From contig JAXOIZ010000013.1 in assembly GCA_037042915.1 (NCBI GenBank), forward strand, positions 1 through 64,000: DNA of 64,000 nt, read 5' to 3'. The notes beneath the pieces were generated by a model. It made no database searches. It was not told where the DNA came from and was given only the letters and a program-made list of their open reading frames with translations. Below, piece by piece: positions 23,016 to 33,499 of the stretch (positions are counted from its first letter, which is position 1; each line of letters starts with the position of its first letter). The position numbers were made by a program, and so were the translations under genes. This stretch comes from Auricularia sp. M13 (taxonomy: Eukaryota > Basidiomycota > Agaricomycetes > Auriculariales > Auriculariaceae).

Positions 23016-23240
23016 ACGAAGGGAAATTCCGAACAAGTAACAATACTGACTCCGTTAGAAAGTTTAAACCCCGCCGGTCTGCTCGCAAGCAGATCGTCGG
23101 AGTTTGAAACCGTGTGACCGTCTGCTGATTATGCTGTAACAGTTGCATGCGGCTTTAATATAGATCATTTTATTCAATTAAATTGCGGAAGCCTCAGATT
23201 TATTGGCCTAGAAAACCATGTACTGAATGACCATCATCTT
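23016..23240. repeat. Dispersed element E1, copy 2
   Basis: Second copy of the family at 15519-15790 (GAAATTCCGAACAAG, hairpin 23064-23108, ATTATGCTGTAACAGTTG, CATGTACTGAATGACC). Small indels and substitutions distinguish the copies. Confidence 0.75.
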
Positions 23241-23459
23241 TGAGGTAATTATCAGTAGAAATCAATTTATAAGACAAATGAGTACTGGGTAGCAGATAGA
23301 CCTTTAGTTCGCAACTTAACATACTAATAACCTGGAATTCCTCCATGGACGCCTTGCGGCCCGTCTGAATCCGCGACGTCGCGGTGTACTTCGCCAGTGC
23401 GCGATATAAGGAAGCGCACATTGCACGCGTGTACCACGGCCTGAAGCGTCGCACGCTGC

Positions 23460-23800
23460 CTTCCTTACGCAACTGCGTTCTTTTCATGTTTCCCTCAATC
23501 GCTACCTCCATCGCATCCACGCCATCGACTCGCCGCTGTGCCTGCATTGCGGTGAACCCGAAACCATGGACCACTATCTTCTCCGTTGCACTCGCTTCCT
23601 CACTCCCGACAGACGCTCCGTGGAAAGCTCAAAGGTCATATCCTCTCTGCTAGTTCATTGCTGGGCTCGCGAAAGAACCCGAGCGCCTTGATGACCTACA
23701 TTGACCGTACAGGACGTCTTGACAGACACACCCGCACTCTCCCCTCCCACTCCCACTCCCAAACCCAACCATATATTTCTTCCTCTTCCTTTTGATTACC
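23460..23800 (+). mobile_element. 3' remnant of a non-LTR (LINE-type) retrotransposon
   Basis: One frame reads LTQLRSFHVSLNRYLHRI, then SPLCLHCGEPETMDHYLLRC and TRFLTPDRR. This is the Cys-Cys-His-Cys knuckle that follows the RNase H region at the end of fungal LINE polyproteins (CxxCG-x4-TxxHxLLxC). A neighbouring frame continues with LLGSRKNPSALMTYIDRTGRL, the usual closing segment, implying a frameshift near 23640. Reverse transcriptase and RNase H are absent, so only the tail survives. This fits the frequent 5' truncation of LINEs. Confidence 0.72.
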
Positions 23801-24372
23801 TCTATCGCATCCAACCATAGAACGCTGCATCCTCCGCGCGCGCAAACCCTGCTTCAAACCACTACTATATTCCGAGCGTCACTTATAACTCCAACATACC
23901 TTACTTGCCCCATCATCGACTATCCTCTCTCGTTCGCTTGTCTCTTATTATAGGCCTCGTGACTGGTAGTCGGAGTAGTTAAAGAGGTTAACTTTTACCT
24001 GAACAACTACTTCCAATCTTGACTAATCAAGCGCACGTTGAACTCACAGACGGCTGCGAAGTTTCCCCTGAAGGCGGGTGAGAAACGCCGGCTCCTGTAG
24101 GGAGAGGGTTCTGGTATACTTAACAAATGAGTATGCGCCGCACAGAACAGACCAATGACCATCGCAGTGCGCGTTCCCCTACAGAATATGAATTCAAGAT
24201 GCAAGTTTGGGTGGTATACGTACCATGGGACTGCCGTCTTGTCTATTTAGTGGTTTATTCCTCCTAGCCGGGTGTTGATCCTGCAATAACCCATCAGCGG
24301 TGTTTTCTGCCCAGAATAAATGTTTAAGCGGAAGGTATGGAGGTAGTTGTCCTGACATACTGTACGCACACA

Positions 24373-24470
24373 GTCTATTACCGCGTCAAACGTCACAGAG
24401 GTCGCGCGGCGCGGTGATAAACCTGTTTTGTAACAGGTCACAAGCTGCCACGGTATCGGGATGTCATGGG
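24373..24470. repeat. Dispersed element with TTACCGCG arms, copy 2
   Basis: TATTACCGCGTCAAACGTC ... CGGCGCGGTGATAAACC is followed by TGTTTTGTAACAGG, parallel to 20665-20760. The right arm has one mismatch to the perfect inverted repeat. Confidence 0.6.
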
Positions 24471-25439
24471 AGTTTTAGCGAGACTGAGCTCCCCACAAGC
24501 CAAATCTCAGTGCCACTCTCTAGCAGATCCATAAAAATATATCTTAAATAGGTGAATAGTTTGAATGGTGGCACCGAGATTTGTTCACAATCATCCTCAA
24601 ACTATTGTCTTATATTCTTGCAGTAAGCCATGGCAATAATGTCTAACAGATCTCAACCACCACACTATGCCGGGTCCAGTGATTCTGGTGCAGCATGCTG
24701 GGGTTGCAAGGACAGCCAGAGCTTCTGAGGTCTTCCATTATACTTGCATTACCAGGCCAAAATATTGCATTTTCCAACGGTAGCACAAAAAGCCCTATGC
24801 TTTTCTTGTAATAGCAATTTAACAGCATAAGGTATGCTATTAAAGCCCTTTCCCCGGTGTTATGAAATGGCCCCTCTGGAGGAGAAAGCATATATTTGAG
24901 CCAGAAGAGCATGGTGACCATCCAATTCTAGGGCATGTGGCCTTTGATGCAGGCTGACATTTGGCAGAAGAGTGAAAAGTCTATCATTTCAATCACTTTC
25001 TCCTAGAATTACTGACATGTTGTAATCCCTCCTCTGGAGCCCAAGTGGGTATGATGGGTGCCTCTGAACCACTTGAGTGTCTTGAACCCGTCCTTGGAAA
25101 GAGAGAACTCTGCTACTATTGTATCAGCTTGTGCCTGAATAATCTGGTTGATATCCCTACAGATGCATGCATTTGTTGGGTAAAGGCATGAGATAAACAT
25201 CTTGGGTCCCTATTTTGCCAGAAGAGATCCATTGGCGGTTGCGGCCAGGAATCGGACGACTCCGCATAACAATTATGCTGGGTCCTTTGCGCGATCCATG
25301 CCGTGCTCTGAGGAATGAGTCAGTGAGAGCTGCTGGAGTACGGGACAGTCAACACATACCGGCTGGTACGAGGACTGGTACGAGATTCTGCGAGATTTAT
25401 CTGAGCTTCCTCCGCTGTAAGCAATTGACGACTGGCCTA

Positions 25440-25800
25440 CTCTGTGCATCCAGGATGGCCGATACTTGAACAATGATGAACGGATGTCCATGGTAGAGCA
25501 GCAGCAACGGGATCCCGGAGCATGCAAATATCGCAGACACAAGCTGAAGTGAACGAAGCCGGTCTGAAAGCATGCATCCCGGGGGTCCGATATGCAAGAA
25601 CTGGCCATGGACACAAAGGCAGAACTAAGCGGCAAGCATGGCATCAGATACTCGAACCACAGACCACAGGAAAACCGGTCTATACATACAGCATATGTAC
25701 AGTGTTCACTTTTGTAGCAACGATTTTGGCCGAGCCCAAGGTTGTCATGGGCAGGTGCCACTGCAGTCTTGCGTGGTGGTAGTACGAGGGCAAGGTCATC
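25440..25800. repeat. Dispersed family E3, copy in 25 kb
   Basis: Starts with TGGCCGATACTTGAACAATG and ends near GTGGTGGTAGTACGAGGGCA. The same two landmarks occur at 31254 and 31560 about 310 bp apart, and a related block is at 10740-10935 and 11377. The interior is poorly conserved. Confidence 0.5.
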
Positions 25801-26364
25801 TCACCGGATCCGTCCGGCATCCTTGGGCCGGATAGCTCCCATATCACACCCGATGTTGCCTGAGGTTCAAACATTGGCTTCTCCGCAGGAGAAATAAGAA
25901 AGCACGGAGATCCATATGAGTTGAGGATTTGCTTCTATCCCTGCCTCGTCTGCTGTCCAACCCTCCCCAATACCCCTATCATTGTGAACCTAGCCTCACC
26001 GAACGAAGCACGGTGACCATCTCTAGTCTCAGTGCGTACATGGTGTCAGATATAGGGTAAGAGCCACCCGGTGAGACCGGAGGTCAGCATAAGTGCTCGG
26101 ACCTCAGTCAGCCTTGAGGTATTGATGTTTGGTCAGCACTGCTCTATAGTGAGAGGTGCTGCGGTGCGAAATTTTAAGGGGAGTCGACGAAGCCCATATC
26201 GTCAACATTCTATATCAATTGTTGCCACTCCTTGCAAACAAATAGGATCGAAGGGTGTTCCGGAAAGACCAACAAGAAAATGTTCAACATGATGTCAACA
26301 GGTAGGCGCGAAATGAAGGAGCCTGAACCTGAATCAGCGTGAAAAAAGAGAACAGAAGACATTG

Positions 26365-26590
26365 AGAATAAGACAGCAGAGGTGGACGGCGCATGGTTTA
26401 AGCTTCAAAGTCCGACAATTTGCACACCAGCAGATCGTCGGAGTCTGAAATGGTTCCAAAGCGACTACTGTGTTTCAGGTTAGCAAACCCAGGAATTTGA
26501 ATTCTTCAAGAATTGAATTAATTTATTTTTGGCTTTAAAATAATAAACAATACAGCCCGATATCACTGTCGAGTGTTTTATGAGGTTGAC
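26365..26590. repeat. Dispersed element E2, copy 2
   Basis: Parallel to 15860-16150 with shared blocks GACAGCAGAGGTGG, TTTAAGCTTCAAAGTCCGAC, GAAATGGTTCCAAAG and CAGCCCGATATC; hairpin at 26402-26449. It is followed directly by an acidic coding remnant. Confidence 0.75.
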
Positions 26591-26683
26591 GAATACGACG
26601 ACGATCCGGAGGCCCAGGCCGAAGATGCTTTTGATGAGGACTTACTCGCCACTGGCAAGATGGAGAATGTACCGTATCTGTAG
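26580..26683 (+). pseudogene. Acidic C-terminal coding remnant
   Basis: A short frame reads YEVDEYDDDPEAQAEDAF then DEDLLATGKMENVPYL and a TAG at 26681-26683. The acidic composition and clean stop suggest the last exon of a lost gene truncated by the E2 repeat upstream. Family not recognised. Confidence 0.35.
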
Positions 26684-26797
26684 ATGTATACTACCTAGAC
26701 ATAGCTGCCAGTCAATGCCAATTTGTCGAGATTATCCTGACCTGTGAGAACTCGAATTTAAGTCCTACCAGTCACTCCCGACCCCCACTTCTCCTCG

Positions 26798-27439
26798 ATG
26801 TGCAAGGTCTGCCTCACGCACTATACTGTCAAGGAGCGCTTCTGACCTATGTGGCAATCGTAGAAATCGGTGGCTTGCCGCCGTTGCCGCCGCAAAAAAA
26901 ATCAAGTGCACTGGGGCGGACGCCATGAGAAAGGAGAACGGGACGCGATATCTGGGAGCGTGTCAAAACTGCGCCACTCTTGGGATGCCCTGCGAGTTGT
27001 AAGTCACTGCTGATCCAAGCCTCGTCAGACGGTCGAATTCATTAGGTCTGACAGTCCCGGCGTAACTTTCCACCCCCCGCATCGCGACGTCATTCTGCCT
27101 TCCCCCATCGATGTTGGGACCGAGACCGATCAGCCGGAGAAAGGTTGGGACCTAGGTTGGGTATTGGGGACGATGGCGGCCGAGGCAGACAATGCACAGT
27201 TTGATCACACTAGCTCTTGGGGAGTGAGGTCTGCCGCGTACGTTTTCTCCGGGCATTGCAAGCATTTGACATGTCACAATTGCAAGGAACCCATATCAAC
27301 ACTTCATTTCCCAGTCACCGCGAGCACGTCTCCGATCCGAGCCTACGATTCCCAAGATTGGGAGCCCCGCACAACGCTTCCTCCTTCCTTGGAATTTCCG
27401 ACAAGTTATGAACGTACTACTAGTCCTGATGTTAAATGA
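26798..27439 (+). pseudogene. Small Zn(II)2Cys6 DNA-binding protein gene, frameshifted in an A8 run
   Basis: Three exons fit: 26798-26806 (ATG TGC AAG), 26864-26998 and 27055-27439, with introns of 57 nt (GTCTGC...CTGAC...CGTAG) and 56 nt (GTAAGT...CTGACAG). Exon 2 carries a fungal zinc cluster: ACRRCRRKK-IKCTG, a ~15-residue loop, then ACQNCATLGMPCEL, i.e. Cys-x2-Cys-x6-Cys...Cys-x2-Cys-x6-Cys. Keeping frame needs seven A between CGC and TCAAG, but 26894-26901 has eight. Removing one base gives a 175-aa protein running cleanly to the stop at 27439. No middle-homology domain follows, so even if intact it would be an unusually short member. Pseudogene or assembly error. Confidence 0.6.
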
Positions 27440-28483
27440 TACACAAGATCATGACCAGGTAGACAGGTTTATGGCGCCGGTGAATGATATTTGATATTAT
27501 ATCCAGGGGTGCTGAAGAAGTGGATGTGGTTTCTGGGGATGCTCATGGTGGCCTTGTAGCAGGCGGTGTGCTTGATGCCCATGCATAACCTAACCTAACC
27601 GAATCATTAGAGATGGGAGTCCTTAATGAGAAGCCTCAACATGGAGAATAGTTATGTCAAAGACGTTGTGCCATTGGAAATCATAGGCGCTGTTTGTCCA
27701 AAGGTTTCATTCAATCCAAGATTTGAAAGACACCATGCACTGATCATCCATATTTTACAAATGCCATTACGGACACATCAGTGCATGTAGACTTCTCAAA
27801 TCCATTCTGACTCCTGGGAAACACTAGGACTGGAAAGTGGATTGGGGGTAATATAGCACCTGCCATCCTACCATGATACTGGGCCACAGGAGGACTGGGA
27901 GACTCTATACATCCGGCTTGCCTGCAGGTCCCCTCATTCTGTTCCTTCTGATCCTCTTCAGGTCACATTTCTGAAGGAAATGATATGAGGTATCTCTTTG
28001 AAGCAGGAGGAAGTTGGACCGAATTTTCTCTGTGAAAGATTCACCTTTCAAAGAATGAGGAGCTGACCTAAGGATGGTTTTACATTTGAAACTGCTCCCC
28101 TGAAATGTAGTCATATGGCTAGGTTATATTGCAGCACAGTCAGCAAGGCAGGGTGACAGTAAAACGGACAGTCAGAGGTTGTTCGGTCAACCGATGAAAC
28201 TCTTCAATCATGAATGGGGTATTTAAGGCATATTTCGAAATTGAAATTTGACTAATGGGCGGTTGCACATGAGTCTAGATAACACTAACCATTCAGATGG
28301 AGCAGAGGAGCAGTGTGCACATCCCAAGCCTGCTATTATAGCTGGGTATGAGAAAGATTTGAATATTGAGAGTTTGGCAGATCATAGGGCCAAAGATATA
28401 TAGTGTACAGAGAGGTCACAATTGTTGTTGGGCAGGTAACCTGCATATAAGAGCCTGTGATGGACACATTGATGTACATTGAA
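27440..28483. other. Intergenic
   Basis: AT-rich DNA without a supported gene, leading into the minisatellite. CCTAACCTAACC at about 27588 is only two units and is not a telomeric array. Confidence 0.5.
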
Positions 28484-29790
28484 GGCAAGACCAACTTTTT
28501 CATAGCCGGGGTCAACTCCAAGGCCGCTGATGGGGGATCAAAAGGGCCCCGCACACAGAGGTCCGACTTTTTCATAGCAGCAGTCAACTCCATCAGAGGG
28601 CAGTTGATGGGGGATCAAAAGGGCCCCACACACAGAGGTCCGACTTTTTCATAGCCGCAGTCAACTCCATCAGAGGGCAGTTGATGGGGGATCAAAAGGG
28701 CCCCGCACACAGAGGTCCGACTTTTTCATAGGCGGAGTCAACTCCATCAGAGTGCAGTTGATGGAGACCGAGGGTGCCGCACACAGAGGTCCGACTTTTT
28801 CATAGGGAGACACAAACCCATCAGAGGGCTGTTGATGGACACTGAGGGTGCCACACACAGAGGTCCGACTTTTTCATAGGGAGACACAAACCCATCAGAG
28901 GGCAGTTGATGGGGGATCAAAAGGGCCCCGCACACAGAGGTCCGACTTTTTCATAGCCGCAGTCAACTCCATCAGAGGGCAGTTGATGGGGGATCAAAAG
29001 GGCCCCACACACAGAGGTCCGACTTTTTCATAGGCGCAGTCAACTCCATCAGAGTGCAGTTGATGGAGACCGAGGGTGCCGCACACAGAGGTCCGACTTT
29101 TTCATAGGCGCAGTCAACTCCATCAGAGTGCAGTTGATGGAGACCGAGGGTGCCGCACACAGAGGTCCGACTTTTTCATAGGCGCAGTCAACTCCATCAG
29201 AGGGCTGTTGATGGACACTGAGGGTGCCGCACACAGAGGTCCGACTTTTTCATAGGGAGACACAAACCCATCAAAGGGCTGTTGATGGACACTGAGGGTG
29301 CCACACACAGAGGTCCGACTTTTTCATAGGGAGACACAAACCCATCAGAGGGCAGTTGATGGGGGATCAAAAGGGCCCCACACACAGAGGTCCGACTTTT
29401 TCATAGGCGCAGTCAACTCCATCAGAGGGCTGTTGATGGGGGATCAAAAGGGCCCCACACACAGAGGTCCGACTTTTTCATAGGCGCAGTCAACTCCATC
29501 AGAGTGCAGTTGATGGAGACCGAGGGTGCCGCACACAGAGGTCCGACTTTTTCATAGGCGCAGTCAACTCCATCAGAGTGCAGTTGATGGAGACCGAGGG
29601 TGCCGCACACAGAGGTTCGACTTTTTCATAGGCAGACACAAACCCATCAGAGGGCTGTTGATGGACACTGAGGGTGCCGACACAGAGGTCCGACTTTTTC
29701 ATAGGGAGACACAAACGCATCAGAGGGCTGTTGATGGACACCGAGGGTGCCGCACACAGAGGTCCGACTTTTTTATAGGGAGACTCAGAC
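28484..29790. repeat. 74/77-bp minisatellite, about 18 units
   Basis: The core CAGAGGTCCGACTTTTTCAT recurs, with GTCCGAC starting at 28561, 28638, 28715, 28789, 28863, 28940, 29017, 29091, 29165, 29239, 29313, 29390, 29467, 29541, 29615 (one mismatch), 29688 and 29762, plus a degenerate unit near 28484. Spacing is 77 or 74 bp (once 73). 77-bp units carry GGGATCAAAAGGGCCCC. 74-bp units carry AGACCGAGGGTGCC or ACACTGAGGGTGCC. A second variable segment alternates between a GCAGTCAACTCC form and a GAGACACAAACCC form. Each unit contains an inverted repeat CCATCA...TGATGG. Unit lengths are not multiples of 3, so the ~60-aa ORFs across it are artefacts. Confidence 0.95.
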
Positions 29791-29813
29791 AATGGCCAGC
29801 AGGACAGTGCAAG

Positions 29814-29840
29814 GTTGGTAGGTAGGTAGGTAGATAGGTA
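29814..29840. repeat. (GGTA)n microsatellite
   Basis: GGTAGGTAGGTAGGTAGATA immediately after the minisatellite. Confidence 0.85.
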
Positions 29841-29943
29841 CAGGAATTGTGACCCTATGCAGACAAGTGAACAGGAGATGATACTACCTGGTGCAACTTA
29901 GCCATCTGAGGCTGTATGTATGGCAGGCAGGATATCCAAGCCT

Positions 29944-30115
29944 GTGCAGACTAGGCAGGAGTTCTTGCGCAGGCCAGGCAGGAAGTCCTGGCCTGCGAAG
30001 GCCAGGCAGAAAGTCCTAGCCTGTGAAGGCCAGGCAGGAAGTCCTAGCCTGCGAAGGCCAGGCAGGAAGTCCTAGCCTGTGCAGGCCAGGCAAGATTTCC
30101 TGCCTGGTATGCCTG
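29944..30115. repeat. 28-bp tandem repeat, about six copies
   Basis: GGCCAGGCAGGAAGTCCT followed by AGCCTGYGAA repeats every 28 bp (GGCCAGGCA at 29972, 30000, 30028, 30056, 30084, degenerate copies at both ends). The unit is quasi-palindromic (CAGGCAGGA against TCCTGGCCTG). Confidence 0.9.
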
Positions 30116-30373
30116 GAACCCCCTCTATAACCCTAGCACTTCATCCCGCGCACTTTGTCTCGCTGTTCTCCACGATCACAGAAAGCAATGCCAGAGTGTA
30201 GCTTCGGTCACGTGAATTGAACTAAACGTACGTATACAGGTGGGGAGGGCTTGAGCAAGTCGCAGTAGACCACGGCTGCGCTGATCGGAAATACCGGGAG
30301 TGTTGGCGGCGAGGTAGATTCCTCTCGCTACGGCACTGTGCAATCCGTTTGCAGGGTCAGCGCGTGCTCTATC

Positions 30374-30610
30374 TCACCGTTCGTACAGTGAGGCGCGCTC
30401 GTCGTCGGCGCGTTCAATTGTGCCCGGTGACAGGTCCTGCTCGGCCCTGAGCTTCTCCTCCCACGGCTCGGGCGGCAAACATCCCACCACGTACTGCAGG
30501 TTGCCGTCCTCGAGCGCCTGGTTTGTTGCCATCTGCTGGATGAAGTCGGCTTTCACGCGCGCGCGTTCTTCGGCGAACTCGTCGGGACGGAGCGCGTGAC
30601 TAATCCGCGT
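30374..30610 (-). pseudogene. C-terminal exon of an unrecognised protein
   Basis: The minus frame reads LRPDEFAEERARVKADF, then an ATG (30556) and ...LEDGNLQYVVGCLPPEPWEE, ending ERASLYER and a stop at 30374. It has charged, GC-biased coding-like text and is open about 16 codons upstream of its only ATG. Likely the 3' exon of a gene whose upstream part is missing or across an unseen intron. It lies downstream on the same strand as the membrane-protein fragment at 30736-31250. No family recognised. Confidence 0.4.
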
Positions 30611-30735
30611 TTTCCGCAGAGGTGAACACGAATGAATTCAAAGGTCACACTTGTCTATTGACAGCAGCACAAAGCTCGGGATAACAAGAAAGCACCAGGA
30701 CATAGCGGGGATAATAAGAAATCACAGAGTCCATA

Positions 30736-31250
30736 TTACATTCCCCGCAGCATTCCCAACACGAAAACCAAAAGGGTGTGAATCAAGATCACGACCACCA
30801 TATCGACGAGAGAACCGTTGTACTTGGCCAGAATGTAGAGGTGAACGGACCCGACGACGAGAGCAATGGGGATGACAACTCTCGCGTGGGTGCGGAGACC
30901 GAGGGCGTCGATACCGTACGCGCATTCTCGCGCCAAAATCTATCCCAAGGTGAGAAGCTTGAACAGGAATTGATTAAAAGATAAATCTTACGAGCAGTAA
31001 ATTGTAACGTTCAAAAGCGTATTCGAACGCGGTCGGCGCGCCTTCCTGCTCAGCGGGGTTCGTCGCTCTTGAACCGGTCTGGTCGAGGGCGCCGAGCGCG
31101 GCCTCCATGTCGCATACCTGGCATTTGATGGTTGTGGGCCCATTCCCAAAATATTCCTTGGCAACATGGGTTGAGGTCTGCAACGGGAGTGAGTCCGGGT
31201 TGGGGGTCTTTGGTGGGTTGGATGGCAATGGCAGGCCATAAGACGCACCT
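30736..31250 (-). pseudogene. C-terminal fragment of a membrane protein (two TM helices)
   Basis: Two exons join cleanly across a 52-nt intron (30940-30991, GTAAGA...GATAG): upstream ...GAPTAFEYAFERYNLLL, downstream ILARECAYGIDALGLRTHAR then VVIPIALVVGSVHLYI and MVVVILIHTLLVFVLGML. The last ~50 residues form two hydrophobic helices. A further intron may lie upstream, about 31190-31245 (GTGCGT...GTTGCAG). Just beyond it the sequence becomes the E3 repeat landmark (31254), so the 5' part seems to have been replaced by the repeat. The family is not recognised. Confidence 0.45.
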
Positions 31251-31253
31251 GGA

Positions 31254-31580
31254 GTGGCCGATACTTGAACAATGATAGATAGACACCACCGAGTAACAGA
31301 GCCAAGCTTCGGTAGGACAGCGGCACTTGTGGCCCGTGTAGCAAAGCCTAGAACGTGCGGGACGGCTGGCCGACAGTCTGATGAGCCCCGATGGTCCGAG
31401 ATCGGTGGATGGCCTGCTCTACAGATTCCATCACACTTCGTGAGCTGCCCTGCTATGCTCACAGTGCAACAATGGCAAGCTCACTGTATATGCATCATGT
31501 TTTATAGCAGAGGTCTTGTCTGGGTGCGCCTGGGAACGCAGCGGTGCTGGCGACGATGGTGGTACGAGGGCAACGTGTGT
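31254..31580. repeat. Dispersed family E3, copy in 31 kb
   Basis: Begins TGGCCGATACTTGAACAATG and ends GGTGGTACGAGGGCAA. The internal block GAGCTGCCCTGCTATG is also found at 10799-10814. Related to 25440-25800 and 10740-10935. Confidence 0.55.
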
Positions 31581-32241
31581 TGGCAAAGACCTCGGCCCGG
31601 TGCTTTGCCTATAGCCGGACCGGAACACATGCCGGCGGGCGCATTCTGTGCGGCAGCTGAGAGTCACAATACACCGAATTCACACTATACACTACCAACA
31701 AGATGTAACGGAGGGACACTGCTATCATAGGACCGCTCCTACAGTCACAGAAAAGAACATGGCACCTCCGGAACGACTACGCGGAGGGCACGCGAGCACG
31801 ATCAAGACACTTACAGACAGCGGCTGCATCGTCTCGTCCGCTGTCGCCCAGTGCACTCGGGATCGCGGTCACCAGCTCGACCGCAAGATGGCACGGCCCG
31901 CGGCGCCCACAGCTAGCGTACTGTTGCGCGCGCCGTCTGCCGAGTGCGCGCGCGACGAGTGGCGTCTACTGCCGACAGACGAACACGGACGTCTTACACG
32001 GCAGCACGCAGATCTCGCCAACCGGCGGGAGTCGACATGGCTCACTGTCGCCCGCGCGCAGCTGGGGCCCGCGTACGCGTCGCCCTAAGCCTGAGCCACC
32101 GCATCGGGCGCGGCGCGTTCCCGCATGCCGTCCACGAGCGCAAGCGCCATGAGCGCCGGCCCAGCTTGCACCCCCCGCGAGCGTTCCACCCGTCGCACGC
32201 GGAGCTCGGGCCCCTACTGCTCCTCAAGCCGCCAACACCGG

Positions 32242-33479
32242 TCACTTGCGCGGCGCTGGACGCGCGCAAGCCATGCGGCATCTTTCAGGCCATCCGTCGC
32301 GCGCGGACTTTGAGTGACCGCGAGAGCTTAGCGTCTGCGGCGCGGACACGAGGCGCCGCGCGTGAGCGAGGGGCCGACAATTAGTGGGCTTCAGGTTGTC
32401 AGCAGCCAAGACACGGAAGATAAACGACGACTCACCTGTACTGTGGCGCTTGCGCGCAGACCTGACAGAGCGGGCGACGGGCGCGTGCTTTCCAAAGGCC
32501 ATACCATGCAACTGCGCTTCCAGTAGCTCCTGCATACGCAATTGAAGCGCGTCAGCAGGCGATCGAACGATCAGAAGATTTGATGCGAACGGGTAGAAAA
32601 TTGCGCACCCTCGACGGCGACGCCGCTTCGCGGTCTTGTCACGCGTCCAAATTGACGGCGAGCATCCCACTCAGCTGCTGCGCAGAGACGGGGTCCGCAG
32701 GGGGCGGGTTTGTTATGCAATCGAGCACCAGGCGCGCATGCGCGACGCACCCGGCGCTCGTTAATCCATCCTCGCGCCTTGTGCGCTCTGCGCTTTCGCA
32801 AAACAGATTTCGTTAATATTATTCAGCAGTGAATGGAGCAGAACGTACCCAACGGCACGCAAACGCTGCAACTGCGCGCCACCGGTGTTCAAGTTGTATA
32901 GTTCCTGGAAGAGGCGTAAGACGTACGTTTCAAGCGAGAGTAGCGTGTACCCCCTGAGCCATCTGCCCGCGGTCCAGGATGGGCGAGGATAGCGCAGGAC
33001 GGCGCAAAGTTCATATCGAGGTCGGAATTGCTGGCCAGGCCCCAGATAGCAAATAAAGTCGAGTAATTGCAGCGCCGTTCGAAGCAGCGTCAGCGCGAAC
33101 TGCATCTGCGCCGGTCATCGCGGATGGCAAGAGCCAAGGAGCGTCGCGTGTATCAACTCCGCTCGCTACTCCTTGCCTTCCGTTACCAACCGTCTGCGGT
33201 CAGTATGCCGCCCGCGCTCCGCCTGTACGCCCGACTCGACGACGTCATCTCCATGACGACCCAGTGCTGACCGCTTGCGCTGGAATTCGCGCATCTATTC
33301 AGCAGCGAGAGACAGTTCAACTCGCGCTCGTACTCGACGGACCCACGGGCGCCAGCAGCCCCATCGCGTCCTCCGCTGCTCGGCATCCGGCGCCCGTGCA
33401 TTTGCAGACCTGCAGACACTGCTTCCTGGCGCTGACGGTCGTGAGATGGTGCTCCATGAACCATAGACCCGACGCTCAA
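32242..33479 (-). CDS. Unrecognised intron-containing gene A1, left half of duplicated pair
   Basis: The best coding text is 33105-32761: LLRTALQLLDFICYLGPGQQ, RPRYELCAVLRYPRPSWTAG, YTLLSLETYVLRLFQELYNL, which looks like an all-helical domain. Downstream exons are separated by introns 32530-32608 (GTGCGC...CTGAC...TGCAG) and 32389-32435 (GTGAGT...GCTGAC...GAAG). Equivalent introns exist in copy 2 at 36560-36629 and 36424-36472. Upstream (33183-33479) the frame LSLLNRCANSSASGQHWVV aligns with LSLLNGCANPGANGQYSVA in copy 2 with many third-codon-position differences, which supports minus-strand coding. I could not build one continuous model: the join near 33105-33186 does not keep frame. Family unknown. 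Confidence 0.45.
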
Positions 33480-33499
33480 GCAACGCCGACGCCTGCATC

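Larger units (their letters stand above)
23801..26364. other. Gene-poor region with repeat remnants
   Basis: No convincing gene. Holds the second TTACCGCG element (24373-24470) and an E3-family stretch (25440-25800). The antisense ORF 25273-25761 has no recognisable motif. Confidence 0.55.

Noticed and set aside
27588-27599. CCTAACCTAACC as a telomeric remnant
   Set aside because: Only two units and not the usual fungal TTAGGG repeat.
28484-29790. CRISPR-like appearance of the 28.5-29.8 kb repeat
   Set aside because: Repeats are directly adjoining 74/77-bp units with drifted but homologous interiors, not short repeats with unique spacers, and the context is eukaryotic.
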